64,000 nucleotides of DNA, taken from NCBI GenBank assembly GCA_002270565.1, contig NQMI01000009.1, forward strand, positions 726,420 through 790,419, given 5' to 3'. The position numbers were made by a program, and so were the translations under genes. Each line of letters opens with the position of its first letter. The first letter of the stretch is position 1. Shown one piece after another: positions 24,416 through 35,049 of the stretch. This DNA comes from Stenocarpella maydis. Lineage: Eukaryota; Ascomycota; Sordariomycetes; Diaporthales; Diaporthaceae. Below the pieces are notes generated by a model, which made no database searches, was not told where the DNA came from, and was given only the letters and a program-made list of their open reading frames with translations.

Positions 24416-25253
24416 TTGTGCTTGTTGAACCCTCGGGAGGGGCAGTCACGGTTGGTGAAGATGTCGGGGGCAGGTGACGGCGGTGGCGGACGAAATGGCA
24501 TCAGAAGCATGGGAGCTGCATGCGACACGGAGGCGAGGGTGTGGTTTGGGCGGAGGATGGCTTCTGGGACGAGGCGTGGCTCATGGGAGTCGAGGGCTAA
24601 GTATGCAGCCCATGGTTAGATTCAACCTCGGGGTTGAGTTCAAGGGGCCAAGGAGGGGAACGCACGCGCCTGAGGTTTTCCAAGTAGGACGAGGTGGGGG
24701 ATCATGGAGATACAAACCAGCCTTCCGGAGGGGCGAGGCTGTGAGGGGACATTTCTATCGCGAAAAGGGCCAATATGACATGATGTGCTTGCCTGGTCCA
24801 GGTAATGTCGGTGGTGGACCTGCCTGTCCTGTACGTACTAAATAGTACCTAGGTATTACTCTGCCTCACGAGACCATGCCAAGTGGTGTCCTCGTTATCG
24901 ACCGACCCCCCTGCCCAGGCTTATCTCTCTAGCTCTCCCGAACACCCACCAGGTAGCCTAGCTAATATTTAGCAGCTCCGTAAACGGGCCCCTCGGCATT
25001 TTAGCCTGACGTTCACAGCAAGCCTCGACTGCACTTCGAGTTTCAGCCTCGTGCTGACACGGCCAGGCCATGCAATCACTCTCGCAGGTCTCCATTTGGC
25101 CAACGCCACACTGCGTATCTACCACTGTGGACATGCCAAGCAGCATCTCAAGAATGGGGACACCTTGTCTGGATTCTACGGCTGGCTAGCTGTCTGGTAA
25201 CGCTGGCCTTTCCAACACGGCAATTCTCTCAGCCGGCCTCAGCGACCCACCGC
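24416..25253. other. Intergenic, no gene seen
   Basis: No supported exon. A TACCTAGGTA palindrome occurs at 24846-24855. The left half is probably the promoter of the FYVE/RING gene. Confidence 0.5.
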
Positions 25254-25817
25254 TCAGTTGCCAGACGGCTTGACGCCACTCATGCCGCTGCCGTAGTCCT
25301 CGCCCAGCTTCTTGCCCCCGACCAGGATGGGCTTCGACTCCTGGAGCACGTAGAGCATCCTGCCCCACTCGGTCTGGCTCCTGTTCCTCCACATGTGGTT
25401 GGTGCCCCTCTGGATGCTGACGTCGCCCCTCTTCATGACCCTCACCTCGCCCGAGTCCAGCACCAGCTCGATCTCGCCCTCCAGGACCACCCCGTAGTCC
25501 AGGCTCACCGTCCTGTGCATCGGGCTCTCGCCCCCGGGGCGGATGTCCACGATCCGGAGCACCGTGCCGCCGGGGACCACGATCCCCGGGGGGTCCGCAA
25601 GGTGCTTCGCGTACGCGTCCACGTCGGCGCTGCCGGTGAAGTCGACCGGCGTGCCCGAGGTCGTGTACCCCAGGTAAAAGACGTCGCGGTTGTTGATGAT
25701 CTGCGCGGGGATGGGCTCCGGGAGCGACGTGTTGAAGACGGCGAGGCCCTTGTCGTTGTGGTCCGTGATGAACCGGTTGGGCTGCCGGAGGTCGTTGGCC
25801 TTGCTCGATTCTGCCAT
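25254..25817 (-). CDS. Small cupin-domain protein
   Basis: A single exon of 187 residues. A double-stranded beta-helix (cupin) fold is indicated by GGESPMHRTVSLDYGVVLEG and by GDVSIQRGTNHMWRN in the second motif. In the first motif the usual His-x-His is His-Arg-Thr, so the metal site may be altered; the second-motif His is present. Small fungal cupins of this pattern often sit beside biosynthetic or catabolic enzymes and are annotated as oxidoreductases, but their reaction is rarely known. It lies upstream on the chromosome from the monooxygenase/ADC fusion, same strand, about 1.1 kb from its stop. No signal peptide is visible, so it is probably cytosolic. Confidence 0.8.
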   Translation of the reverse strand: MAESSKANDLRQPNRFITDHNDKGLAVFNTSLPEPIPAQIINNRDVFYLGYTTSGTPVDFTGSADVDAYAKHLADPPGIVVPGGTVLRIVDIRPGGESPMHRTVSLDYGVVLEGEIELVLDSGEVRVMKRGDVSIQRGTNHMWRNRSQTEWGRMLYVLQESKPILVGGKKLGEDYGSGMSGVKPSGN

Positions 25818-26898
25818 CTTGTAGAGAGAGGTATGGTCTGGAACTACTAGTGTCTCGACGGCGAGTGAGGCGCGAGCTTGGCGAGGATGTCGAGGTGTTC
25901 CCGGCCCTGATCACAGTCTCGGGCGGTGGTGGGTTCGCAGCTTGGGTTCGTGAGACGGGTCTGTCTCTGTCTACCAGGCTCTCGAAGATCTAGCAGTGCC
26001 CTGTTGGGAATAACTTATGGCTCTGACCGGAACCGAACAAGTTGACACCGGGTCCTATTATTTGGCGTCGGTCCTGGTGCTCCTGGAGAAGAGCAACCTT
26101 GGGCGTTTCTCCAGCAGGAAAATAGAAAGCCCTTGGTCCCCGAGCAAGAGGCGACCTGCCCCCCACACATAATTTCGGCATCATTACCTGCTCTAGGGCG
26201 ACAGAAGTAGCCCCTTTCCCCGCCCGGATTCCCGATCATTGCTGCTTGTCAGTGTCCGGCCATCACCCACTGCGCGGGAAGCCCCCCTCCCCCCCTCCGT
26301 ACCCCGTCGGAAAGGTGGAGGCGGGGAAGCCTGGGCCGAGGCGCGGGGCCGAAACAAGGTCAGGGATAGTCCCGCAAGTCAATATTGTCCTCCTCCCTGG
26401 GATGAGCGTCTCGTTCTATCTTATTACGCCTCAGGTTCCAGCTGTCATCCCGTTGGCCATTACTTGTGTGACCAGGGGGTAGGGCTATCGATATCATCCT
26501 CCCAAGTATGGTTGGTGGTGCCGAATAAAACTTGACTCGGACAACAGGGACAACAAAACGAGTTGAAGGAAGCAAACAGGCGCCGAATATACTGCATGCT
26601 TTGTGTTGACTGTGTGACGGCGTGATAGATTTAGACAAGTTTCTAGGTATAGCCTCAGGTGTCTAACGGGAAAAATTGAGTCGAGTCTCCCTGCAGAAAA
26701 CTTCCCAACCCCAGATGTCCAAGTAGAGCTGGTACTGGTATCTCCATGCTGAAACCCCGCCGCTAACTGGCTTGAGATCCGTCCCATCATACCTATGCAC
26801 ACGTACAAATTGGAGGGCAATATTCTCCGTGCGAAGCAATTACCGAGTTCATGTCATCCCAGCCATGATATCCGCCCCAGGACCTCTCTCCCTCGCGC
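25818..26898. other. Intergenic, no gene seen
   Basis: This lies between the cupin start and the fusion-gene stop. Only short unsupported open frames occur. It presumably holds the cupin promoter and the 3' end of the fusion transcript. Confidence 0.5.
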
Positions 26899-29380
26899 TC
26901 ACTCAACCCGCCTAGCAGCGCTCACATCCGGCACGCCAGTCCCCTCGACAACCTTGGCGCTCACAATCTCGTAGATTGGGACCTTCGCGAGCGCCCCAGC
27001 AACGTGGTGAAGCGTGGGAAGGGCCTCCCAGTCCAGCCCGTCCATCTCGACGGTGGCGCCGGCCTTCTTCCGCTGACCCCCCACGGGCGCCCGCAGGACC
27101 CTCGTCACCGTGGCCTTGGGCTCCTCCTCGGCGTGCGGTACGACGACGGCGTACTCGGCGTCCGCGACGCCGGGCCTGCCCACGGCGGGGATGTAGCGCC
27201 ACACGAGGATCCCCTGGTCTGCCTCGCCGCCGATGGTTCCGGCTTCCGAGGCCGGATCGTCCTCCTCGAGGTCCGTGACGGCGAGGTCGATGAACTTTGC
27301 GCCGCGCCAGCTGGCCGCCACGCGCACCGACCCGCTCCCGCGCCGGTGCATGTCGATGTCGCAGAAGAGCTTGGGCATGCCCAGCTCCTCGCGGCCCGAC
27401 ACGATCGGGTCCGTCAGCGACTCGAACAGCACCGGCAGGTACGTCCCGGGGATCGTGCTGCCGTCCTTCTTGACGTACTCGACCCCGTGGATGTATAGCC
27501 CGAGATGCCTGTACCCATTCCCGCCCAGCCAGGCCATGTTGTCGAGCTCCGTGATCGAGATGGACGCCTGGCACACGGTCGCGGGGCTCTTGAAGCGGAA
27601 GGACGAGTTGGGGAGCAGGGTCTCCAGGTAGGTTCGCGACGTCTTGAACTTGACCGAAACGGTGCTGAAGGTTCGCTGGAGCCCTTCCTGGAGCGAGCGG
27701 CCGTAGGCATCTTGTCGTGGGCCTGGAAACGGCCCGAAGGCAGTCGGCATCCTCCAGTACATGTTGGGCTTCAGGCCCCACTTCCAACGCTTGAAGATGT
27801 TCTCGGAGTTGTCAAACTCATCGTGGCCAAAGTTGTAGGCCGAGTACGCATTCACTGGGTTGCCTCGTCAGCATCTCTTGTTGTTGAGAAGAAGGATGAC
27901 ATATATCTCACTGTCGATCTGCGGCCTTCCATCTATCCAGTCCTTGCCGGCTTGTCGAGAGAACTCCTGAATCTTGTGGGCGCGGTCGTATCTGATCTTC
28001 TCATACAGCTTCAGCCTGTCGGAGACTGCCTCGGGCGGCGTGCCTCTGGGCAGGACGACGGAGAGGGTAGCAGCGTCCTCGATGGCCTGGCCAGCCCCTT
28101 GACCCTGATCTAGAGACGCCACGTCAGGACGATGGTAACCCACGAAGAGATGTATCTTGTGCACTGACGAGGGGTGAATGGGTGAGCAGCATCCCCAAGC
28201 AGCGCAAGCTTCCCTCGGGCCCACGCGGGCAGCTTCTCCATATCCATCAGCCGCCAGACCCTCATGCTTTCCGGATCTACCTTCTTGGCCAGGGCCAGCA
28301 GCGCCGGGTCGAAGTTCTCGTATACTTTGAGAAACTGGCCGAGGTCGGCTTGCTTGTTCCATTCTACCTCTGTGTCAGAACATCATCTGCGAGCCAATCT
28401 TATCCATGTATTGGCTTACCATCGCTCGCATTCGCATGAGACTCAGACTCCGGGTGTATACACACCAGGTTGAGCAATTCGTTGTCGTTGCATGGATACA
28501 TGACGATCCTACGGTCAGCGCCATACCATAAACTTAGGCAGTTCCCCTTCTCCACGAGGGGCTTTGTGGCTGGGTCGTCAAGGCAGACCTGTCGCGGAAT
28601 CAAGAAGCGGAAGGCGGCCTTGCCGGAGCCGAAGAGCTTGGCCTCCTTGATCTCAGACCTCGACCTGGACTGACGGGGGTCAGCGGTGAGGCACTAGGAA
28701 TGCGGATCAAGGCGACTCACGTATATGCCGTCTGCTCCCAGGATGACATCACCAGTGACAGTTGTTCCGTCTGCAAGGCTCACCTGCCCTTTCTCGGCAT
28801 CAACGCTCACAACCTGGCTGGAGGTGTGCAGCCTCGCGGGGGTGCCAGCGCCGTCCTCGGATGTGGCGATCGACTTGAGCTTCTCGTGCAGGCTGACCCG
28901 GTGGATCAGGTGCCATGGGTGCTGCCACTGTGCGTTGATCGGCCTCAGGTCCATGTCCTTGAGCTTTTCGCCCTTTTCTGTGCGCTCCTCCATGTAGTAC
29001 GTCATGTTCGCGCCAAGGTCCTCGGCAAAGATACCCCATCTCCTGAGCAAGCCGTTGGAATTTGGGGCCAGGTGGACTGCTGCGCCGGCCTCGTTGGCGA
29101 ATCTCGACTGCTCATAAAGCTGGCGAGGGGGTCAGTATCTATGCGGACGGCTCGCGGTCCCAGATGCGGTCCTCACATCGACTTGGTGGCCGTTCTTGCG
29201 CAAGCCAATAGCGGCTGACAGGCCTCCTATACCGGCGCCGATGATTATGATCTTGAGGGGCGTCGGGTGGTCATCGACGAGTGGACTCGTGGGTCCGACC
29301 TTGTTGGGGCTGGAAGAAGGCTGGGCCCCGGTGCCGTTGAGGCCGTTAAGACCGCTGGCCGAGTTCTTGATCTTATCCAT
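26899..29380 (-). CDS. FAD-dependent monooxygenase fused to acetoacetate-decarboxylase-like domain
   Basis: Exons 29177-29380, 28721-29119, 28420-28669, 28169-28369, 27912-28109 and 26899-27854 give 735 residues. The N-terminal half is a salicylate-hydroxylase-type flavin monooxygenase: IIIIGAGIGG (residues 44-53) binds FAD, and LLGDAAHPFTPHQGQGAGQA (about 341-360) is the second flavin motif. It would hydroxylate an aromatic or related substrate with NAD(P)H and O2. The last intron (27855-27911) is in phase 1 and joins GRPQID to MNAYSAYNFG, so the reading frame continues unbroken into an acetoacetate decarboxylase-like C-terminal domain (about 470-735). That domain contains SGREELGMPKL, with the candidate Schiff-base Lys at about 579. 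The Lys that follows it in classical decarboxylases is Leu here. Hydroxylation coupled to decarboxylation or ring processing is an inference. Confidence 0.85.
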
Positions 29381-30957
29381 TATACAATGTGGCTTGGCTC
29401 AGAGCTCAACAACTCAAGGTATGTGAGTTCCGAGATTCATAAACAGCTGCGTGTGATGTGGCAGAGACGAGGCTCTCGTCACGGGTATAAATCAAGTGGG
29501 GAGGGAGTGAGGAGGATAGATGACTGTTTTCTCAGCGAGACAAAACACAGCCAGCAGCGGAGGAGAAGCAGACTTCCTTTTCTCTCCCGAGTGTGAGCGT
29601 AATATGTTGCAAGTCGGACGGGCAAGCTGGAGAGCCATGGACCGGCGGCCGGGCGAGACGCAGGACCGAGGCAGGGAAGGGCATATTCGGTACTGGGTCG
29701 CGGATAAACACATTGGACGCGGTGGAACTCCACGCAGGCAGGTATGGCAGTTGGTCAGCAGGCGTGCGAGGATATCACATCCCGCCAGATTTACCTGGGA
29801 GTCCCGGCGGCGCCCACCGGAATCGTGCGTGGGGCCCTTGGGGGAGGCAGGACGGGGAGAGGGTGACGGGGGCCGTCCAGGGCGGTACAGTAGGAAGTTT
29901 CCCCATGTTCCGTCCCCCAAATGGTCGCCTTTTTTCTCGGGGTTTCTTCTTTCTTCTTTTCTTTTTTTTTCTTTTTCCTTTTTTTTTCCTTTTTTTTTTT
30001 TTTTTCCTTTTTTTTCCCTCCTTTTCCTTTTTCTTTTCTTCTTTTCTTTTCTTTTCTTTTCCTTTTTCCTTTTCCTTTTTTCCTTTTTCTTTTTTTCTTT
30101 TTTCCTTTTTTTCTTTTTTTCTCTTTTCTCTTTTCTCTCCTTTTTACTTCTTCTTTTCTTCTTCTCTTTTCTTTTTCTCTTTTCTTTTTTTCTTTTTTTC
30201 TTTTTCTTTTTTTTCTTTTTCTTTTTTTTTCTTTTCTTTTCTTTTTTTTCTTTTTTTTTTTCTTCTTCTTTCTTTCTTTCCCGCTTTCTTTCTTTTCTTT
30301 TTCTTTCTTTCTTTCTTTTTTTTTTTTTTTTTTTTTTTTGGAAATACGACTGCGTCTGCCAGTGGATGCGTAAATTGTACGGGGTAAGTGTGGGAGGCCA
30401 ATCGCATGTCGTTGATGACCACATTTGGGCAGCATGCGTGCAAGCTAATTCGGTCCTTGGCTGGCTTACGGAATGTGGGCGGGCGGGGGAGGGACGCCTG
30501 ATACCACTGCAGTCGTGTGCGGAGTACTCGGTACTCGGTACATGCTTAAGTACACCACGCCAGTATTATTACCCACACAGTAGTGCATGTTGACAAGTCG
30601 ATGGATCCGTCAGCGGAGCCCCACCCCCGAACCGGCCGGGGTTCTCGTGGGACACATGCTTCTCGACCCCCGCTGTCGCCTGATGGCGTAATAATCAACC
30701 TGCGATTCATGAGGCAACAAAGAGGCATCCTGCCCAAGACAAGCCGCAGCGGACAGGCAGGCCGGCGAATCATTGCGCGCCTCTCTTCCGAAAGGGGAAA
30801 CAGGAGAATGAGACCCTCCCCCTGCGGTGTGGATACACGTGGATACCTGCTTGAGGTGTACTGCTGTACTATGTGTGTAAACAACTATATCTCAACCTCA
30901 CCCCGCAGTCCCGCGCGCAGTCCCGCCACGAAGCCCCTCCTCAAAACCACACCCTGA
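29381..30957. other. Divergent intergenic region between fusion gene and SDR gene
   Basis: This 1.6 kb interval separates two divergent starts (29380 on minus, 30958 on plus), so it may hold both promoters. Its main feature is the pyrimidine tract at 29943-30339. Long open frames across that tract encode only Phe/Ser/Leu or Lys/Glu runs and are not genes. Confidence 0.6.
29943..30339 (+). repeat. 397-base near-pure homopyrimidine tract
   Basis: Every base is C or T except one A at 30146 and one G at 30283. It is T-rich with irregular C spacing, ending in a run of more than 20 T, so it is not a simple short-unit microsatellite. The opposite strand is correspondingly all purine. Such tracts can form triplex (H-DNA) structures and exclude or position nucleosomes; any regulatory role here is inference. 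Confidence 0.95.
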
Positions 30958-31871
30958 ATGACAATGTCGTCTCCCTCGCCGCCCCCGCCCGTCGCCCTCG
31001 TAACCGCCGGGTCCGCCGGCCTCGGCGCCTGCGTGGCAGAGCTCTTCGCCCGCAACGGCATGCGCGTGGTCGTCAACTACGCCAGCAACGCCCAGCGCGC
31101 CGAGGAGCTGGTCGCCAGGCTCAGCTCCGTCAGCACCCTCGCGCCCGCCGCCGGCAGGCTCGACTACCACGCCATCCGCGCGGACCTGTCCGAGCGCGCC
31201 GACGTCGAGCGGCTGGTGGAGGAGGCGGTCGAGGTCATGTGCGGCGGTGGTGGCCCGCGCCGCCTGGACGTCGTCTTCAGCAACGGCGGCTGGACGCGGA
31301 TGCGGAACCTCTATGACCTCGAGGACAACATGTTCGACGAGGACTGGGACCGGTGCTTCACCCTCAACGTCAAGAGCCACCTCTGGCTCATGCACGCCGC
31401 CAAGCCCTACCTCTCGGCCGGGTGGGACGACGGCGAGGGCCGCGCGAGGGAGAGCGGCTGCTTCGTCACCACCGCGAGCCTCGCCGGCGTCAAGCTCAGC
31501 GGGAGCTCTCTGGCCTACTCAGTCACCAAGGCTGCCCACCTGCACCTCGCCAAGGCCTTGGCTCTGCTTGCCGCCCCCAAGGTCAGGGTGAACAGCGTGA
31601 GCCCTGGTCTGCTGCTGACAGTGAGCAAATCCCTCGGCTATGCCTACCTGCCTCCAGGGTCCCGGCCGTCGTTTAGGCCCTTCTAACCTGCCTCATAAAT
31701 CAGGAATGGGGACTGAGGTTCCCCCCGGAGAGGATACAGGCAATGACCGAGGCGTCCAAGCTGGGGAGAATCGCCACTGTCGATGAGGTCGCAGAACAGG
31801 TGCTGACGTTCGTCAAGAACAAGAGTGTCACCGGACAAAACATGGTCCTGGATGGTGGGCTGTCACTGTAA
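30958..31871 (+). CDS. Short-chain dehydrogenase/reductase
   Basis: Exons 30958-31620 and 31704-31871 give 276 residues. The intron begins GTGAGC and ends ATCAG, joining GLLLT to EWGLRFP, where SDRs carry their substrate-loop boundary. The NAD(P) motif TAGSAGLG is at residues 16-23, the active-site pair is YSVTK (Tyr187, Lys191), and the C terminus has the usual VTGQNMVLDGG. The classical length is about 250; the extra residues are a short Ser/Pro-rich N terminus. A second ATG six bases in is an equally good start. It is divergent from the monooxygenase/ADC fusion across the pyrimidine tract and convergent with the MFS pseudogene. A role in the same pathway is plausible but unproven. Confidence 0.88.
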
Positions 31872-32133
31872 GTCGAAAGCCGCGTGTGTGAGGAACGTAC
31901 ATGGCGTCAGTGCAAATACATAAACCTCATTTGCCACGTCAAAAACATGAGGCCTGAAGACAAACATTGAACCGGGGTATCGCGGGAGCATGCTTGTGAG
32001 GCTAGGTATGCAAACAAGTACCATCGAGCGACGCACAACTGTGCTGCTGGGCATCTCAAAACTCATGCACGTGCATTTCGCGCCGCGAAAAGCCCTTGGC
32101 ATAGACAATGATCGCAAAAGGCAGATGAGACGG

Positions 32134-33378
32134 TCAAGCATGGACAACCGGTTCGTCGCGGATGAAGGCTGTCCCAGGGAAGGCAAGGAATGCGAGAGGA
32201 GGACGAGCCCGATGAGGGCTGCCGCCACCTCGTAAATAACACGCCAGTCGTTCTTGATGGTGATGGGACTGTATATGAGTTAGACCAAGCACACTCTAAT
32301 CCGAGTTCTGTTGTCCACCTACCCAGCAATGATCATGCCGAAGCCCACACCCACCGAAAGGAACGACGTGTATAGTGCCATGATAGTAACCCGCTCGTGG
32401 AGGAAGTACAGGCCTGATATCGTTACAGGTGCTGCTGTCTCCGCTGCCCCTGATGCAAAGCCCATGAGAACACACGCGGCCAGGAATTCCGAATAGGAAT
32501 GATCGAGTATTGCCCGGATGGTCGTGGCGAGATATAAAGTCTGCCGGAAGAAATTGTTCGTATACTGAACCCCGAGGCGGGTTTTAAGTCGGTTCCTCAT
32601 GGGGAAGTCCTACACCGAGACATGATGGATCCCGGAGAGCCGTAGGGATTAGATTTGAAGACCAGGACGCAAACGTTGGCACGTCGGAAGGGTTGAACCT
32701 GGAACTATATGCATCGCATGTAGTGATGCATGGGCATACTAGAGGTCTTGAGCCCTCATTAACTTGCTTAGATCCTTAAAACCCCCTACACTGGCCTTGG
32801 GTTTTGTTTCCTAACCACCAATAGGGCGACTTCAACAAAGCAAACATGTGATCCCATGGTACTCACATAGCTGGCTACGTAGCAGGGACGGCGGCCGTAT
32901 TTGTTCGCTAGAGGTACCCATATGAAGTTCCCGGTCCCCTGGAGCAGAGCAGTCGTGGTGAAAAAGTAGGCGACTTTGGAGACATTGGCGCTGAAGCCCG
33001 CCGGATCGGTGGTGGGAGGCGAGGATGGGAAGAAGCCCATGGTCGTATTGACGATGGTGACGGTCGGCCCTGCCGCCAGGAAATTGCACATGAGCTTTGC
33101 CATGCAGATGAGCCCGGCGATGCACTTCTTGTACCATTGCGGCCTGCGACCGGCCCGAGTTTTATGCGGCACATCAAGTGGCCGGGTTGGATGCTAACTA
33201 AACTCACCAGTTCAAGGGGTCATCATTGGGATCCTTAGAGGGCGCTGGAATGAGCATGATCTCGTTGGTCTCGTGGTGGCGGCGCGAACGTTGCCAGGGT
33301 CCTCTTCCTCATGTACTCAGCCTTTGGATCCTCATAGCTGTCGGGTCGCAGGGTCGATGCGATAATATCGCCTGCCAT
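32134..33378 (-). pseudogene. MFS transporter pseudogene (DHA1/HOL1-like), truncated and frameshifted
   Basis: Reading the minus strand, an ATG at 33378 begins a typical short N terminus. The frame then shifts by one base near 33284-33320 before the conserved HETNEI...DPNDDPLNW segment. Exons can be followed at 32867-33143, 32323-32540 and up to 32268, with clean introns at 33144-33207, 32541-32866 and 32269-32322. They encode TM1 to about TM6 with the family motifs GNFIWVPLANKYGRRPCY and LHERVTIMALYTSFLSVGVG. A second shift near 32195-32205 precedes LAFLAFPGTAFIRD, and a stop follows at 32134. The C-terminal half, about six helices, is missing: the SDR gene ends only 262 bases further on. 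The family moves drugs, polyamines or small cations with proton coupling; this copy should not function. Confidence 0.75.
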
Positions 33379-34566
33379 TTTGCATGGCAGACTACTCGAC
33401 GCACGAGAGAAATATCTGGGGTTGTTCTCCTCGGAGCAGTAGTGTGTGAAAGGGGGTGGTGTGGAACAGAGACGCCAGGAAGTTGCTACGAGGGCCCCTG
33501 TGCTATCCGGGAGGAGCCGGCAGTAAATAAGACACCTGCTGCGTCCTAGCTGTCTCTGATTTAAAGATGGATACTGAACGCATATAGGTCCGGCAGTGGC
33601 AGCTGCAAGGTAGGACCCCCAAGAGATATCGCCATAAAGAGGCTACCCAAACTCCGGCCCAGTAGCAGCTGCTTCCCCCCTCCTTCGAGGTTCCCCAGAC
33701 CCCCCAGACCCCACAGGACGCAGAAGGGTGCCAATGGCTGATGCCCAGACGAGGCGGATGGAGACAACAGCGGTCTTGACACTCTAGGGAACAGTGCCCA
33801 ACTCTCCGTGATCTTCCCGTGGGTCTTGGTGTATAGAGGGTATCGAGACAAGACAATTTCTCGAGCAGATTAGTGAGTAGTTGAGCTCGCGGAGCCTGTG
33901 TGACTGCTTTGTTCGCACGGGATGTGGCTGGCTCACTTCCGAGGACGACAGCCACTCAAGCGATGATGCCCGTATTCTGGAGGTGGCGTAGGAGTTGGTA
34001 TAGGTTGCCAGTGATGCAGAACAGCGTCAACGAGTAGCACTATTTAAGCATTTACACGACAGGTCCGGGTTTAGGTTCTGACTGCTTCCACGTTACCCCA
34101 TGCAATATCGCAGCCTTGCCGTAGCAGAGGCTCTGGGTGGTTACAACGGCGCGTAAGGACAGTGAGGGTTGAGGAATAGAGAGTGACCAGAAATGTCAGT
34201 TAACGTGTGCTGGGCGGTGTTGTTCGCAGTCAGGGCTATAACGTGATCTTGCCGCAGAACCACCTATGTACGTCAAACCCAAAGATGAGCGCGGCTGAGA
34301 CAAGGAATCTTGGAATCCTGGATTATGGAACAAGCTCGAGGAAACGAGTACGGATGCGGAAAGGTTCAATCAGCAGCCCTGCTTCACGTGGAATGTTCAA
34401 CACGTCGGACTTGGGAAGCCTAAAGACATATGGCGCCTGCATGTTCAACAATCGGCGCCTGTGGTGCTCTGCCCAACAACCACACTATCAGCCCGCAGCG
34501 TCATGCAATGTGCTCGCCCCAAGAAGTTCACAGACAAAGTCCGTGCAACTGGCCGGCCACAGGCGG

Positions 34567-35049
34567 CTAACAAGACCGGCGAGGAGTCGTCCCGGCCATC
34601 AGCATAACTGGTGAAAGATACCAGGAGCAGCGGCCGCAAGTAGTCACACCGTAGTCGTAGGATCCATTGCCAGAGAAGTTCGCGGCATTAGAAGCTCGCG
34701 TAAGATCGCATTGGGTCTCGGCATCGCCATATACACGCCCCAGGCGGGGAGACGTGCCACAGCAATGTGTGAAACCAAAGCCAGACGTCCGTCCGCTATT
34801 GCCGGCTAGCAGTCCGTGGGCCGAGCAGTCGGCGCCATAGGTATTACACGGCTCAATAAGCCTGCGAGGCGATGGGCTCAAATTACATCGGTAGTCGAGG
34901 AGTACAGGCACCGCTGTGGCACAATCTTGGTCTTCTGCTAGCCCAGCTCGCCCTCGACTCAGCTGGAACGAGAGGGTATCGTGTGTCTCAAAGTCCGGAT
35001 CTAAGATTGGCGTTGGGCAGAAGCAGCGTGATCCGCGGGGACTCCACAA
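34567..35049 (-). CDS. Possible cysteine-rich protein, C-terminal exon only
   Basis: This open segment of 160 codons has its stop at 34567. From about codon 50 onward it contains many Cys residues in a secreted-protein-like spacing, including EPCNTYGADC, FTHCCG, TQCDLTRASNAANFSG and TTCGRCSWY, and ends RRSC. Just upstream (about 35085-35225, minus) another frame reads Cys and Pro-rich text such as NTPCQTQSVEQPADQPSVPQ, which could be an earlier exon. I could not find a splice pair in agreeing phase, nor a signal peptide. I do not recognise the family. It may be a small secreted protein, a decayed one, or chance. Confidence 0.28.
   Translation of the reverse strand: MWSPRGSRCFCPTPILDPDFETHDTLSFQLSRGRAGLAEDQDCATAVPVLLDYRCNLSPSPRRLIEPCNTYGADCSAHGLLAGNSGRTSGFGFTHCCGTSPRLGRVYGDAETQCDLTRASNAANFSGNGSYDYGVTTCGRCSWYLSPVMLMAGTTPRRSC

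Noticed and set aside
25186..25914. 242-codon minus frame over the cupin gene
   Set aside because: Arg/Gly/Pro-rich shadow frame; the cupin motifs are in the other frame.
29492..30593. Open frames of 150-357 codons on both strands across the pyrimidine tract
   Set aside because: They encode only Phe/Ser/Leu runs (plus) or Lys/Glu/Arg runs (minus), the direct translation of a C/T tract; no domain, start context or splice evidence.
33503..33955. 150-codon minus frame downstream of the MFS remnant
   Set aside because: No recognisable family, no conserved motif, and Trp/Cys-rich text typical of chance frames.
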